From: Brevibacillus sp.
Lineage (GTDB): Bacteria > Bacillota > Bacilli > Brevibacillales > Brevibacillaceae
Direction: 5' to 3'
Assembly: GCA_029240815.1 (NCBI GenBank)
Contig: JARDZO010000093.1
Coordinates: 1-18,046 of the forward strand
Length of the DNA stretch: 18,046 bases
Shown here: piece by piece, positions 6,753-13,953 of the stretch
How the letters are laid out: every line of letters begins with the position of its first letter
How positions within the stretch are numbered: the stretch's first letter is position 1
Program-made: the position numbers and the translations under genes
The notes under the pieces: model-generated
The model's database searches: none
Told to the model about the DNA's origin: nothing
Seen by the model: the letters and a program-made list of their open reading frames with translations, nothing else

Positions 6753-7835
6753 TTATTGTAACGGGATGCACTCGTCAGCTGGAATCCGCATGTTCACCGT
6801 TGTTCCCAAGCGAATCCAGTGATTGTCAGATGTATTGAGCACATCCACTTGCAGGTTTTGTTTTTTCACTTCGACTTCATAGCGAATGACGTTGCCCTTC
6901 AGTGTCAGATTACGGACCACACCCTCTACGCGCCAACCTCTTTCTGAACCTGAGGACCCTTCGACTCCTACGGGCGACAGCGAAATGACTTCCGGACGGA
7001 TGGCGAATGCTACTCCTTGAAGAGTAGCGAATGCTCCTCCTTTTAGCAGTGGAGCGAATGCTACTCCATCTAGAGTAGCCTCTCCCAGCAACTGATCCAA
7101 CTGCGCGCGATCTAGTACATTGTAATTCCCAATAAATCGTGCGACAAATTCATTGCCAGGCTGGGAGTAGATTTCTTCAGGGGTTCCCGTCTGCACGATA
7201 TTCCCGTGATCCATGACAAAAATCCGGTCGGATACGGTCAAAGCCTCCTCCTGATCATGTGTGACGAACACGGTCGTGATTGAGAGCTGCTGTTGAATCC
7301 GCCTGATCTCGGCCTGCAGGTTTTTCCGAATCTTCGCATCCAGTGCACTCAGCGGCTCGTCCAGAAGGAGTATCTTCGGTTCCACGACGAGCGACCGTGC
7401 CAAAGCCACCCGTTGCTGCTGACCTCCGGAAAGCTGATGGGGATACGATCCTTCGCGTCCGCCAAGATCGACTAGGTCAATGATTCGCTCGACTCTGGAC
7501 TTGTATTCTTCCTTCCCCGCGCCCTGCATTTTCAAGCCAAAGCCTATGTTGTCAAATACATTCATATTGGGGAACAGCGCGTAGGACTGGAACACCATGC
7601 CGACTCCTCTTTCCTTGGGAGCGAGCGTCGTGATATCCGTCTCGCCTACGACGATTTTGCCCCCCGCCTCTACGTCTGTCAGACCAGCGATGCATCGTAG
7701 CAGCGTACTTTTTCCGCATCCGCTCGGCCCAAGCAGCGTGATCAATTCGCCCTTTTCAATCGAGAGGGAAACCTGGTTCAACACCGTGGCATCCTTGAAT
7801 CGTTTGGTCAGCTGCTCAATTTGTACATAGCTCAT
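6753..7835 (-). CDS. ABC transporter ATP-binding protein, PotA/FbpC type
   Basis: 360 residues. Nucleotide-binding domain: Walker A G-P-S-G-C-G-K-S-T (36-44), Q-loop Q83, signature L-S-G-G-Q (135-139), Walker B L-L-L-D-E-P (156-161) and switch H193. The C-terminal TOBE region (about 236-355) places it with importers of polyamines, iron(III) and 2-aminoethylphosphonate. Residues about 252-277 are an unusual tandem repeat of G-V-A-F-A type, encoded by the palindrome array at 7003-7079, lying in the linker just before the TOBE strand that begins I-R-P-E. It overlaps the upstream permease gene by 4 bp and has an AAGGAGGG ribosome-binding site. It powers uptake together with the two permeases and the lipoprotein. 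Confidence 0.93.
   Translation of the reverse strand: MSYVQIEQLTKRFKDATVLNQVSLSIEKGELITLLGPSGCGKSTLLRCIAGLTDVEAGGKIVVGETDITTLAPKERGVGMVFQSYALFPNMNVFDNIGFGLKMQGAGKEEYKSRVERIIDLVDLGGREGSYPHQLSGGQQQRVALARSLVVEPKILLLDEPLSALDAKIRKNLQAEIRRIQQQLSITTVFVTHDQEEALTVSDRIFVMDHGNIVQTGTPEEIYSQPGNEFVARFIGNYNVLDRAQLDQLLGEATLDGVAFAPLLKGGAFATLQGVAFAIRPEVISLSPVGVEGSSGSERGWRVEGVVRNLTLKGNVIRYEVEVKKQNLQVDVLNTSDNHWIRLGTTVNMRIPADECIPLQ
7003..7079. repeat. In-frame tandem palindromic repeat inside the ATPase gene
   Basis: Three copies of a GCGAATGCTACTCC-like unit lie at 7003-7016, 7027-7040 and 7054-7067; the middle copy is GCGAATGCTCCTCC. Two identical hairpins, GCTACTC-6 nt-GAGTAGC, lie at 7009-7028 and 7060-7079. 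The period is 24-27 bp, so the reading frame is kept and the protein gains three G-V/G-A-F-A modules. It looks like expansion or insertion of a small palindromic element in a tolerant linker. Confidence 0.8.
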
Positions 7836-8626
7836 CTGCTTCCCTCCTTGGACGATTTTCCTAGTCTCATGACTGCTCCAGATAAAGCGAAAAGCAGAAT
7901 GAAGTAGGTGACCACGATGGCACTTGTGAGATGGCCGCTCTCTTCCATCCGGCGGATCAGATAAATCTGCATGGTTTCATAGTGTCCGCCCACAAGCAGA
8001 TTGGCTAAAACAAACTCGCCAAACAACGTGGAGAACGATAAAAGGGTGGAGATGATGATTCCGGTCAGGATGTTCGGAAAAATCACCTTCCAGAACGCCT
8101 GCATCCTGCTCGCGCCCAGTAGCTCTGCTGCTTCCACGAGCCTGATGGCGTCAATCGTACGCATGCTGTTCCGGATTCCCTGATACATGTACGGCAACAC
8201 CACAACAAAATAGGCACCCACCAGCAGCCAGATGCTGCCGGACAATACGATCGGTCCCGAAGAGTACACTTTGATCAAACCGACGGCAGCCACCACGCCG
8301 GGAATGGCATAGGGGAGCATGACCAGACTTTGCAGGATCCGCTCCCACCGGGAAAAATAGACCGTGACAATAAAAATAGTCGGGACCATGACCGTTACAC
8401 TGATACAGATCGCAATGAAGCAGACCAACAGCGTGCGCTGCATCGCTGCCAAAAAGCGCGGATCGGTAAACAGCTCCTTGTACCATGCAAGCGTGTACCC
8501 TTCCGGCAGAATCGTCCGATACCAGTCCGTAGCGATCGAATACAAAAATGTGGCGATGAGCGGGATGAACAGATAGAGCATGACCAGCGTGACAATCGAG
8601 CTATGAAATACCTTGCCTTCTTTCAT
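7832..8626 (-). CDS. ABC transporter permease, PotC/PhnV-like
   Basis: About 264 residues with an N-terminal membrane helix and some five more hydrophobic segments. The cytoplasmic coupling motif E-A-A-E-L-L-G-A-S-R-M-Q-A-F-W-K-V-I-F-P is the conserved EAA loop that docks on the ATPase. I start at the ATG at 8626 rather than one 33 bases upstream, because a strong GGAGGGA site lies 7-8 bases before it and it then overlaps the previous stop as ATGA, like other junctions in this operon. It forms the second half of the membrane channel with the preceding permease. Confidence 0.92.
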   Translation of the reverse strand: MKEGKVFHSSIVTLVMLYLFIPLIATFLYSIATDWYRTILPEGYTLAWYKELFTDPRFLAAMQRTLLVCFIAICISVTVMVPTIFIVTVYFSRWERILQSLVMLPYAIPGVVAAVGLIKVYSSGPIVLSGSIWLLVGAYFVVVLPYMYQGIRNSMRTIDAIRLVEAAELLGASRMQAFWKVIFPNILTGIIISTLLSFSTLFGEFVLANLLVGGHYETMQIYLIRRMEESGHLTSAIVVTYFILLFALSGAVMRLGKSSKEGSR

Positions 8627-9480
8627 CCAAGCTCCCTCCTCACCCGGCGCATCATCCACTCGTTAATCAACATCGCACTCACCATCGTAATCGCCAAAAT
8701 GACAGCAAGCGCTCCAGCCAGCTCGGGTCTCGCGGCTACATCACCCGCGACGAGTGAACCGATGCGGATCGCAATCAGATTGTAGTTCCCCCCCACCAAG
8801 GCATAGGCTGTCGCGTACGCGCCCATTGCATTGGCAAATAGAATACTGAAGGTCCCCACTATCCCCGGCATAATCACAGGAAGCCCGATATGCCTCCAAA
8901 ACTGGGGAGTAGACGCTCCGAGCAAGGAAGCCGATTCCCGCCACTGCACTTGAATCCCGTAATAGGTGGGATACAAAAGCAGGATGGCAAGCGGAATCTG
9001 GAAGTAGACGTACACACAAACCAAGCCGAACCAGCTGAATAAATCAATCGAAGCGAGTGTCGTCCAGCCCAGCTGTTTGAATAAGAGAGTAAAAAGACCA
9101 TTGCTGCCCAATATGATGATGTAGGCGAAAGCAAGCGGTACCCCCGAAAAGTTGGAGGTCATGTTGGACAGCATTAACAGGAAATCCCGCATCCGTCTGG
9201 AAAAACGCGTAATCGAATAAGCAGCAAACAGGGCTACCACGATCCCGACCGCACTTGCGCAAAACGAAATCAACACGCTATTTTTTAAGCCGAGCAAGTA
9301 GTATTTGCTCGTCAGAGCCTTTGTGTACTGATCCAGGCCCCAGCCGACTCCGCCATCTCCACGAAAGCTTTCCAGAAACATGACGATCAGCGGCAAGACT
9401 TGAAAACAAATGACCAGTATGGCAAATGGCACCAAGGACAGCAAAAGCCAGACATGGTTTTTATGCAATTTCAAGCGCAT
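8623..9480 (-). CDS. ABC transporter permease, PotB/PhnU-like
   Basis: 285 residues with six or so membrane segments and the EAA-type loop E-S-A-S-L-L-G-A-S-T-P-Q-F-W-R-H-I-G-L-P. It begins 15 bp after the phosphodiesterase stop. The ATG at 9480 has AGGGG only 3 bases upstream, rather close; a TTG two codons later would have better spacing, so the start could shift by 6 bp. Two distinct permeases, one ATPase and one lipoprotein make a complete importer of the spermidine/iron/aminoethylphosphonate class. Confidence 0.92.
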   Translation of the reverse strand: MRLKLHKNHVWLLLSLVPFAILVICFQVLPLIVMFLESFRGDGGVGWGLDQYTKALTSKYYLLGLKNSVLISFCASAVGIVVALFAAYSITRFSRRMRDFLLMLSNMTSNFSGVPLAFAYIIILGSNGLFTLLFKQLGWTTLASIDLFSWFGLVCVYVYFQIPLAILLLYPTYYGIQVQWRESASLLGASTPQFWRHIGLPVIMPGIVGTFSILFANAMGAYATAYALVGGNYNLIAIRIGSLVAGDVAARPELAGALAVILAITMVSAMLINEWMMRRVRRELG

Positions 9481-9495
9481 CCACCCCTATCAAAA

Positions 9496-10320
9496 TCAAC
9501 CTTGCACACCGGGGAACGAGTGGCGAATCATCACTTCCGATGCAGGAATGCCCAACAATTGGCAGATCAAGGGCGCCACCGCCAGCTGCGGGACCGTCTC
9601 TTCATACACGCCCGGAGTGAAGGCGGGACCGATTCCGTAGAGCGGCACATTACGCTCGTCATCCCCTGTCCCACCGTGGTTGCCGTCCGTATTCATGCCA
9701 TGATCAGATGTCACGATGATGGTATAGCCTTCTTCCATCCAGATCGGCAGCAGCTGCGCGAGAATGGTGTCCACGGCGATAACAGAGCCGCGGTATTGCT
9801 TGGAGTCAGATCCAAATAGATGACCTGCGTTGTCCACCCCCATCGAGTGGATGTAGAGAAAATGAGGGTCCACTTCGCGCCGCAGCGCCTCCCCATCAAT
9901 GATCAGATGAGAATCCGGATAATTGTCGTCAAAATAAAAGCGTCCGTACTGAATTGCTTTTTCCATGTCATGCTGGAAGCGGTCCTCAACATAATGAAAA
10001 GGAGCCCGATTGTACAACTCACTTACCCAATAGTAGGCGGCTGCCGCATTTCGCAACCCATGCTCTTTCGTCAAATGAAAGATGCTTTTCTGCCCGGAAA
10101 GACGGACCGCCTGATTCGATGTAATGCCGTTCACCGAGCTTGGGGTTCCGGTCAAAAGCACTTCGTATAACGGGCGGGAGAGGCTGGGCAGCTCTGATTT
10201 GACCAGATAGCGTGCTGCCTTGCCCTTTTCAACGAGATGATTGAGATAGCCCATTTGCGTAATGGCAGCCTGGTATTGCATACCGTCCACTACCACCACG
10301 ATTACCTTGTTCATTTCCAT
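9496..10320 (-). CDS. Alkaline-phosphatase-superfamily phosphodiesterase (type I nucleotide pyrophosphatase-like)
   Basis: 274 residues. Two-metal motifs of the superfamily are visible: V-V-V-D-G at the N-terminus (D12), a likely nucleophile serine in L-P-S-L-S-R-P (46-50), V-D-N-A-G-H-L-F-G (D163, H167), S-D-H-G-M (D206, H207) and G-N-H-G-G (H215). There is no signal peptide, so it works in the cytoplasm on something that has been imported. It is the second gene of the operon, 15 bp behind the solute-binding protein, with a GGAGGA site 7 bases before the ATG. Related proteins include phosphodiesterases, pyrophosphatases, phosphonoacetate hydrolase and phosphopentomutases; the exact substrate cannot be read. 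Confidence 0.87.
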   Translation of the reverse strand: MEMNKVIVVVVDGMQYQAAITQMGYLNHLVEKGKAARYLVKSELPSLSRPLYEVLLTGTPSSVNGITSNQAVRLSGQKSIFHLTKEHGLRNAAAAYYWVSELYNRAPFHYVEDRFQHDMEKAIQYGRFYFDDNYPDSHLIIDGEALRREVDPHFLYIHSMGVDNAGHLFGSDSKQYRGSVIAVDTILAQLLPIWMEEGYTIIVTSDHGMNTDGNHGGTGDDERNVPLYGIGPAFTPGVYEETVPQLAVAPLICQLLGIPASEVMIRHSFPGVQG

Positions 10321-10335
10321 CCCTGACTCCTCCCG

Positions 10336-11487
10336 TTATTTCGCATAAATCAAGACTTGCTCTTCCCACATTTGCGGCAGTTTCTTTGCGGTCTCTTCCC
10401 ATGCCTTCTGATCCTTGACAGGCTTAGCATCCTTGTATTGATCGGCCGGAATCATTTTCTTTGCCACGTCATCCGGCAGTTTCACACTTTCCCGGATTGG
10501 GCGGGCATAGCCTTTGGCTAGATTGATCTGGCCAGCATCACTAAGAATGTACTCGCGTGTCAGCATGGCGGCGTGCGGGTGCGGAGCATATTTGTTGATG
10601 ATGGTGGCATAGCCGCTTACGACAGTACCGCCTCCTGGAATGTTCACGTCAAATCGAGTCGGATCAATTTGATCACGGTAAGAGAGAGCATTGAAGTCCC
10701 ACAAAAGGGCCACGGTTACTTCCCCTTTTTCGATCGTCGCCATGTTCATTTCGCCGAGTGAAAGACGGCCTTGTTTGGCCAACTCCGCAAAGAAGTCGAT
10801 CCCTGGCTGGATATTCGTTTCGTCTCCCCCGTGCGCAATAGCTGCTGCCAGGACGGACATTTGAGACTGTGCCGCTTTTGTCACGTCGCCAATCGCTACC
10901 TTGTAATCGCCCTTTTTCATGTCATCCCATGATTTTGGCGGGTTTGTGACCAGCTGCTTGTTTGTCAAGACGGAGATGGCTCCTTGGTAGCCCACGATCC
11001 AGTGCCCGTCCTTGTCTTTTGCCCATTCGGGAACCTCGTCCCAGTAGGAGGTTTTGTACGGCTGGGTTACTCCTTTTGCCACGGCTACGGGTCCAAACGC
11101 TATGCCGACGTCGCCGATGTCTGCCGTTGGATTGTTCTTCTCCGCTTCAAATTTGGCGATCTCCTCGGAGCTGCTCATGTCTGTGTCCGTGTGCTTCAGG
11201 CTGTACTTTGTCTCCAGGTCCTTCCAGGTCCCCGCCCAGTTGGCCCAAGAGTCAGGCATCCCTACGCTTACGACGGTTCCCTCTTCTTTTGCCTTCTTCT
11301 CGATGTCCGCAAGCGTCAACGGTTGGGCAGGTGGTGTTTCTCCTTGCGCGTTGGTTCCTTGTTGATTTTGGTTGCCTGATCCTGTGGAATTCGTCGAACA
11401 TCCTGTCATGACAGCAGTGACGAGTAACACTCCTGCAGCAGATGCAAATAGAGAACGTCTTTCCAACCATTTGCCTTTCTTCACCAT
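10336..11487 (-). CDS. ABC transporter substrate-binding lipoprotein
   Basis: 383 residues, first gene of the operon. A lipoprotein signal has a basic start, a hydrophobic stretch and the lipobox V-M-T-G-C with the lipidated cysteine at 30, followed by a Ser/Asn/Gly/Gln-rich tether. The mature part reads like the extracellular solute-binding proteins that pair with PotA/FbpC-type ATPases (iron(III), thiamine, 2-aminoethylphosphonate and polyamine binders), for example A-D-I-G-D-V-G-I-A-F-G. I start at the ATG at 11487, which has GGAGGTG directly upstream; an ATG at 11523 is in frame but lies inside the leader inverted repeat and lacks a site. It should capture the solute outside the membrane. 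The ligand is not identifiable from sequence alone. Confidence 0.9.
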   Translation of the reverse strand: MVKKGKWLERRSLFASAAGVLLVTAVMTGCSTNSTGSGNQNQQGTNAQGETPPAQPLTLADIEKKAKEEGTVVSVGMPDSWANWAGTWKDLETKYSLKHTDTDMSSSEEIAKFEAEKNNPTADIGDVGIAFGPVAVAKGVTQPYKTSYWDEVPEWAKDKDGHWIVGYQGAISVLTNKQLVTNPPKSWDDMKKGDYKVAIGDVTKAAQSQMSVLAAAIAHGGDETNIQPGIDFFAELAKQGRLSLGEMNMATIEKGEVTVALLWDFNALSYRDQIDPTRFDVNIPGGGTVVSGYATIINKYAPHPHAAMLTREYILSDAGQINLAKGYARPIRESVKLPDDVAKKMIPADQYKDAKPVKDQKAWEETAKKLPQMWEEQVLIYAK

Positions 11488-11516
11488 GAACACCTCCAAA
11501 GAATTTGTGGTTTCTT

Positions 11517-11544
11517 CTTTCATAAATACTGTAATCTATGAAAG
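11517..11544. promoter_or_regulatory. Candidate DeoR operator: perfect 8-bp inverted repeat in the operon leader
   Basis: CTTTCATA (11517-11524) and TATGAAAG (11537-11544) form a perfect inverted repeat with a 12-base centre. It lies between the promoter at 11575-11604 and the lipoprotein ribosome-binding site, where a repressor could block elongation. The DeoR protein encoded in the operon is the obvious candidate to bind; that is inference. An RNA hairpin role is also possible. Confidence 0.45.
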
Positions 11545-11574
11545 TTGTTGTTGATTCTTGACTGTTGTGACTAA

Positions 11575-11604
11575 ATTATATGTGTCTTGTATATAGCCGT
11601 ACAA
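11575..11604 (-). promoter_or_regulatory. Probable promoter of the seven-gene operon
   Basis: On the minus strand a perfect TATAAT (11575-11580) follows TTGTAC (11599-11604) after 18 bp. The -35 is weak. Transcription would begin near 11568, giving a leader of about 80 bases that includes the inverted repeat. Confidence 0.5.
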
Positions 11605-11654
11605 TTGTTTTTGTTTAAATCTTTCGTTAATTGATCGTAAAGAAAAGCGCAAAA

Positions 11655-11683
11655 AAACTGGTGTTCGATTCGAACGCCAGTTT
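11655..11683 (-). terminator. Strong Rho-independent terminator
   Basis: A 14-bp stem, one pair of it G-T, is formed by 11655-11668 and 11670-11683, followed on the minus strand by seven T residues. It separates the transport operon from minus-strand transcription coming from the YhfC/sdp region, and probably once ended the LysR-like gene. Confidence 0.8.
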
Positions 11684-11717
11684 GAATAGGCAATCAGAAA
11701 AATCAGCGAAGTGACCA

Positions 11718-11979
11718 TTTTTTTGCGAAAGCGAAAAATCACTTCCAGATCGCCAGTCGCAAGCTCGTCGAGAACGACGTCTTCACCTAGCGCGCATACT
11801 CCACCTTGGCGTATGGCTGACTGCTTGACGTCTCTTCACTGCTGCATTCGATTGTCGCCGAAGGAGTGTACGAGATTTCCTCCAGTATTTTTTCGCCGAG
11901 CTTTTCCAAAACGCAATTCCTCAAGAAAGGATTCTGGGTGACGACCTCCATATCGTTCGTTCAAATGGATGAGGAGGAA
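11718..11979 (-). pseudogene. Degraded C-terminal remnant resembling a LysR-type regulator
   Basis: No intact gene fills 11690-12140. On the minus strand one frame after about 11835 reads Q-S-A-I-R-Q-G-G-V-C-A-L-G-E-D-V-V-L-D-E-L-A-T-G-D-L. This is very like the end of the LysR effector-binding domain, where A-x-x-x-G-x-G-x-A-L and a D-x-L-A-x-G-x-L ending are usual. The same frame is broken by TGA at 11836-11838, and upstream by a TAA near 11980; no helix-turn-helix is present. The strong terminator at 11655 sits just downstream, as expected for a former minus-strand gene. The stretch 11980-12140 has short open frames in several phases that I cannot assign. Confidence 0.4.
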
Positions 11980-12140
11980 TTACAATATCAAACAACACAA
12001 TGATTTCGGTGGCCATGCCGTTTACCGAGATCACGATGGAACATCGATCTGGGCTGCAAGACAAGGTTTTTGAGAGGATAGTAGGTGCGGCCATTTTCGA
12101 GCGTTTGGACGGTCTGGGGTTTGTTGTTTTGGCTAGTTTC

Positions 12141-12926
12141 TTATGCCCAACTTCTCCAGAACCGAGAGTAGCGAATGAACCCCACTGCCACAATACCGAA
12201 TAGTAGGACAACTCCTTCCGCAATCCAAATACTGAATGCGCCTTTATATCCTTGATAAATTCCTGGGACAAAATTGACAAGGGCATGTAGCAAAATGGCA
12301 TATAGAACAACCAAATTCCTTCGAGTTCGTACTGCGTATAAGACGATAAGCGACAGCGCAATTTGGATGATGACCGCTGGTACACGTTCAAATCCTGCCA
12401 GTAAAAATTCAAAATTTGACATGTTCAGCATTTTATCTTGAAGAGTGATTGCCATGTGTTCGGGTATTTTTGAGCCGATTGTCTGCAGGAATTTACCCTG
12501 GTTTATCAACATAGCGAACACAAGAGTTTGAATCGAAGAAATCACACCAATGAAAATAGCTTCGATGCCGCCATGGCCAAGCCCGTAAGCCAATCCATCT
12601 TTTCGTTCGCGGTTAGCTTTCAATAGCAAGCGGAAGCCAACAAAACGTCCCACCTCTTCAAAGATTCCTGCAGACAGGGCCCCATATAATGCGAACACCA
12701 CCGGTTTGCTTAGAATTCCATTGGCATCCGCATTGCTTTGCAGAACGACAAAATGCAATCCTTTTTCAAGGATCTGGGTAAATACGAAAAAAATCAAGGC
12801 TCCAACCCAAACTGGTCGCATCGAAAATCGCTCTCGTTTAAACATGTACCAAAACAATCCGACTACAAACACTAGAGCAATCAAGCCTTGAATAACAATA
12901 CTTGCCATCGTAACGCTTGAAATCAT
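12141..12926 (-). CDS. YhfC-family putative glutamic-type intramembrane protease
   Basis: 261 residues, strongly hydrophobic, with about seven membrane segments. The conserved polar motifs sit within helices: E-E-V-G-R (90-94), G-L-G-H-G-G-I-E-A (115-123, with H118 and E122), F-E-R (179-181) and L-L-H-A-L-V-N (212-218). This pattern is that of the YhfC family, related to CPBP/Abi intramembrane proteases. The ATG has AAGGAGAA 7 bases upstream. It follows sdpI by 78 bp with no terminator seen between, so it may share the sdpR promoter. Related CPBP proteins act in bacteriocin self-immunity or maturation and in signalling; which applies here is unknown. Confidence 0.85.
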   Translation of the reverse strand: MISSVTMASIVIQGLIALVFVVGLFWYMFKRERFSMRPVWVGALIFFVFTQILEKGLHFVVLQSNADANGILSKPVVFALYGALSAGIFEEVGRFVGFRLLLKANRERKDGLAYGLGHGGIEAIFIGVISSIQTLVFAMLINQGKFLQTIGSKIPEHMAITLQDKMLNMSNFEFLLAGFERVPAVIIQIALSLIVLYAVRTRRNLVVLYAILLHALVNFVPGIYQGYKGAFSIWIAEGVVLLFGIVAVGFIRYSRFWRSWA

Positions 12927-13004
12927 AATCGATTTCTCCTTCCTGTTTATTTATGTGACGGATTGTAAAACAGAAAACAGACTAGTGGCGTTTACGATTG
13001 AACA

Positions 13005-13622
13005 TCATGAAGGAGTAACTGAAGGGCACAAAAAAACACTCGCCATCGTCCCGAAAAAAATGAAAATAGATACGCACACTGGTAAAAATGTAGCTACTAG
13101 AATGATCAAACCTCCGATCACCATCACCGGTCCGCCCAGTCGATGAGTTTTTCGCCAGTTCTCATCATCTCTTAGAGCCCATGGTGTGCGAAAACCCATC
13201 AAATTGTTCGGCTTTATAATGCCAAGATAGTTTCCTATTACAAGAAATAAGACTCCGACGGCAATGAAAACAATTCTGCGAATATCCAATGTATACCCAA
13301 GGTTGTATGTTAAAATTGACCAGCCAGCTATTGCTAGCAATAGTGCCAGACAATACCTGCTTACATGAATCGCGAGGATAAACTTGGCATCCTTTATCTG
13401 TCGTTGTTCAAATCTTCTCATCAATGGGAATAAAATCGGCACAAGCCCAATTATTGTAAAAACCACAATTGTCATCTGTTTACTCATGGTATCATTCACT
13501 TCATTGTCCGCTCCAAAATGCGTAGCCATCGTATCCGGTAACTGATGATAGAACACCAATGCACCAATAGTTGGTGAGAACACAATCATCAGTAACACAA
13601 ATTCTCGGAACAGGGTTCTCAT
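13005..13622 (-). CDS. sdpI: SdpI-family membrane protein
   Basis: 205 residues. The N-terminal part carries the DUF1648-like L-P-D-T-M-A-T-H-F-G-A-D-N-E segment after a first membrane helix. The C-terminal part has the SdpI signature N-N-L-M-G-F-R-T-P-W-A-L-R-D-D-E-N-W-R-K, followed by two helices. In Bacillus subtilis SdpI protects against the SdpC cannibalism toxin and also tethers the SdpR repressor at the membrane when the toxin is present. The start overlaps the sdpR stop as ATGA and has GGAGGAAA upstream. No sdpA, sdpB or sdpC gene lies in the window, so this is an orphan immunity pair, perhaps used against toxins of other strains. Confidence 0.9.
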   Translation of the reverse strand: MRTLFREFVLLMIVFSPTIGALVFYHQLPDTMATHFGADNEVNDTMSKQMTIVVFTIIGLVPILFPLMRRFEQRQIKDAKFILAIHVSRYCLALLLAIAGWSILTYNLGYTLDIRRIVFIAVGVLFLVIGNYLGIIKPNNLMGFRTPWALRDDENWRKTHRLGGPVMVIGGLIILVATFLPVCVSIFIFFGTMASVFLCPSVTPS

Positions 13623-13897
13623 GAACTTTCCTCCTTGTCTTCACTTCCTAAAATACTGAACATCCAACTCAAGACATCCTCCATCACCGTCGTATGTAAC
13701 GAGTAGACGATGTTTTGCCCTCTTCGTTCGTCGCTAACCAGCCCGGCCTGCTTTAACAAACTCAGGTGGTGAGAGATGCTCGGCTTACTAATTTGAAACT
13801 GATCTGCAATTTCGCCAGCCGTCATGTTTTGATCTCGCAACAGTTTCAAGATTTGCCGACGTGTTGGATCAGCCAGCGCTTTAAATGCCTCATTCAC
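13619..13897 (-). CDS. sdpR: ArsR-family repressor, SdpR-like
   Basis: About 92 residues, a single winged helix-turn-helix domain: A-L-A-D-P-T-R-R-Q-I-L-K-L-L, M-T-A-G-E-I-A-D-Q-F, I-S-K-P-S-I-S-H-H-L-S-L-L-K-Q-A-G-L. This matches SdpR in length and wording. I start at GTG 13897, which has AGAGGTG 6 bases upstream and gives M-N-E-A-F-K-A like SdpR. A TTG at 13921 is in frame but has no site and lies upstream of the expected transcription start. Translationally coupled to sdpI. It probably represses its own operon at the repeat at 13929-13948. Confidence 0.9.
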   Translation of the reverse strand: MNEAFKALADPTRRQILKLLRDQNMTAGEIADQFQISKPSISHHLSLLKQAGLVSDERRGQNIVYSLHTTVMEDVLSWMFSILGSEDKEESS

Positions 13898-13923
13898 CTG
13901 ATTCACCTCTTCTACGTCCAATT

Positions 13924-13953
13924 TTGATATTTAGAAAATTATCTAAATGTCTA
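13924..13953 (-). promoter_or_regulatory. sdpR promoter with inverted-repeat operator in its spacer
   Basis: On the minus strand TAGACA (13948-13953) and TATCAA (13924-13929) are 18 bp apart. A perfect 7-6-7 inverted repeat, ATTTAGA with TCTAAAT, covers 13929-13948 and so fills the spacer. An ArsR-type dimer bound there would block RNA polymerase. The -10 box is weak (4 of 6), so the exact boxes are uncertain; the repeat itself is clear. Confidence 0.55.

Noticed and set aside
7003..7079. CRISPR-like array
   Set aside because: Spacers are only 6-14 bases, units are coding and in frame inside an ATPase gene, and no cas gene is present.
10962..11411. Plus-strand open frames opposite the solute-binding lipoprotein
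   Set aside because: Low-complexity Arg/Ser/Leu/Pro-rich products, typical of antisense shadows of a real gene.
11536..11742. Minus-strand 68-codon open frame running through the terminator at 11655
   Set aside because: It crosses a strong terminator and the operon promoter and has no ribosome-binding site; its upstream part is the LysR-like remnant.
11706..11744. Second terminator-like hairpin GAAGTGA...TCACTTC
   Set aside because: The arms are perfect for only 7 bp with a long uneven loop and no T-run beyond; it lies inside the decayed LysR-like region.
11921..12412. Minus-strand open frame of 163 codons overlapping the YhfC gene in another frame
   Set aside because: It overlaps most of the YhfC C-terminus, lacks a ribosome-binding site and shows no consistent protein character.
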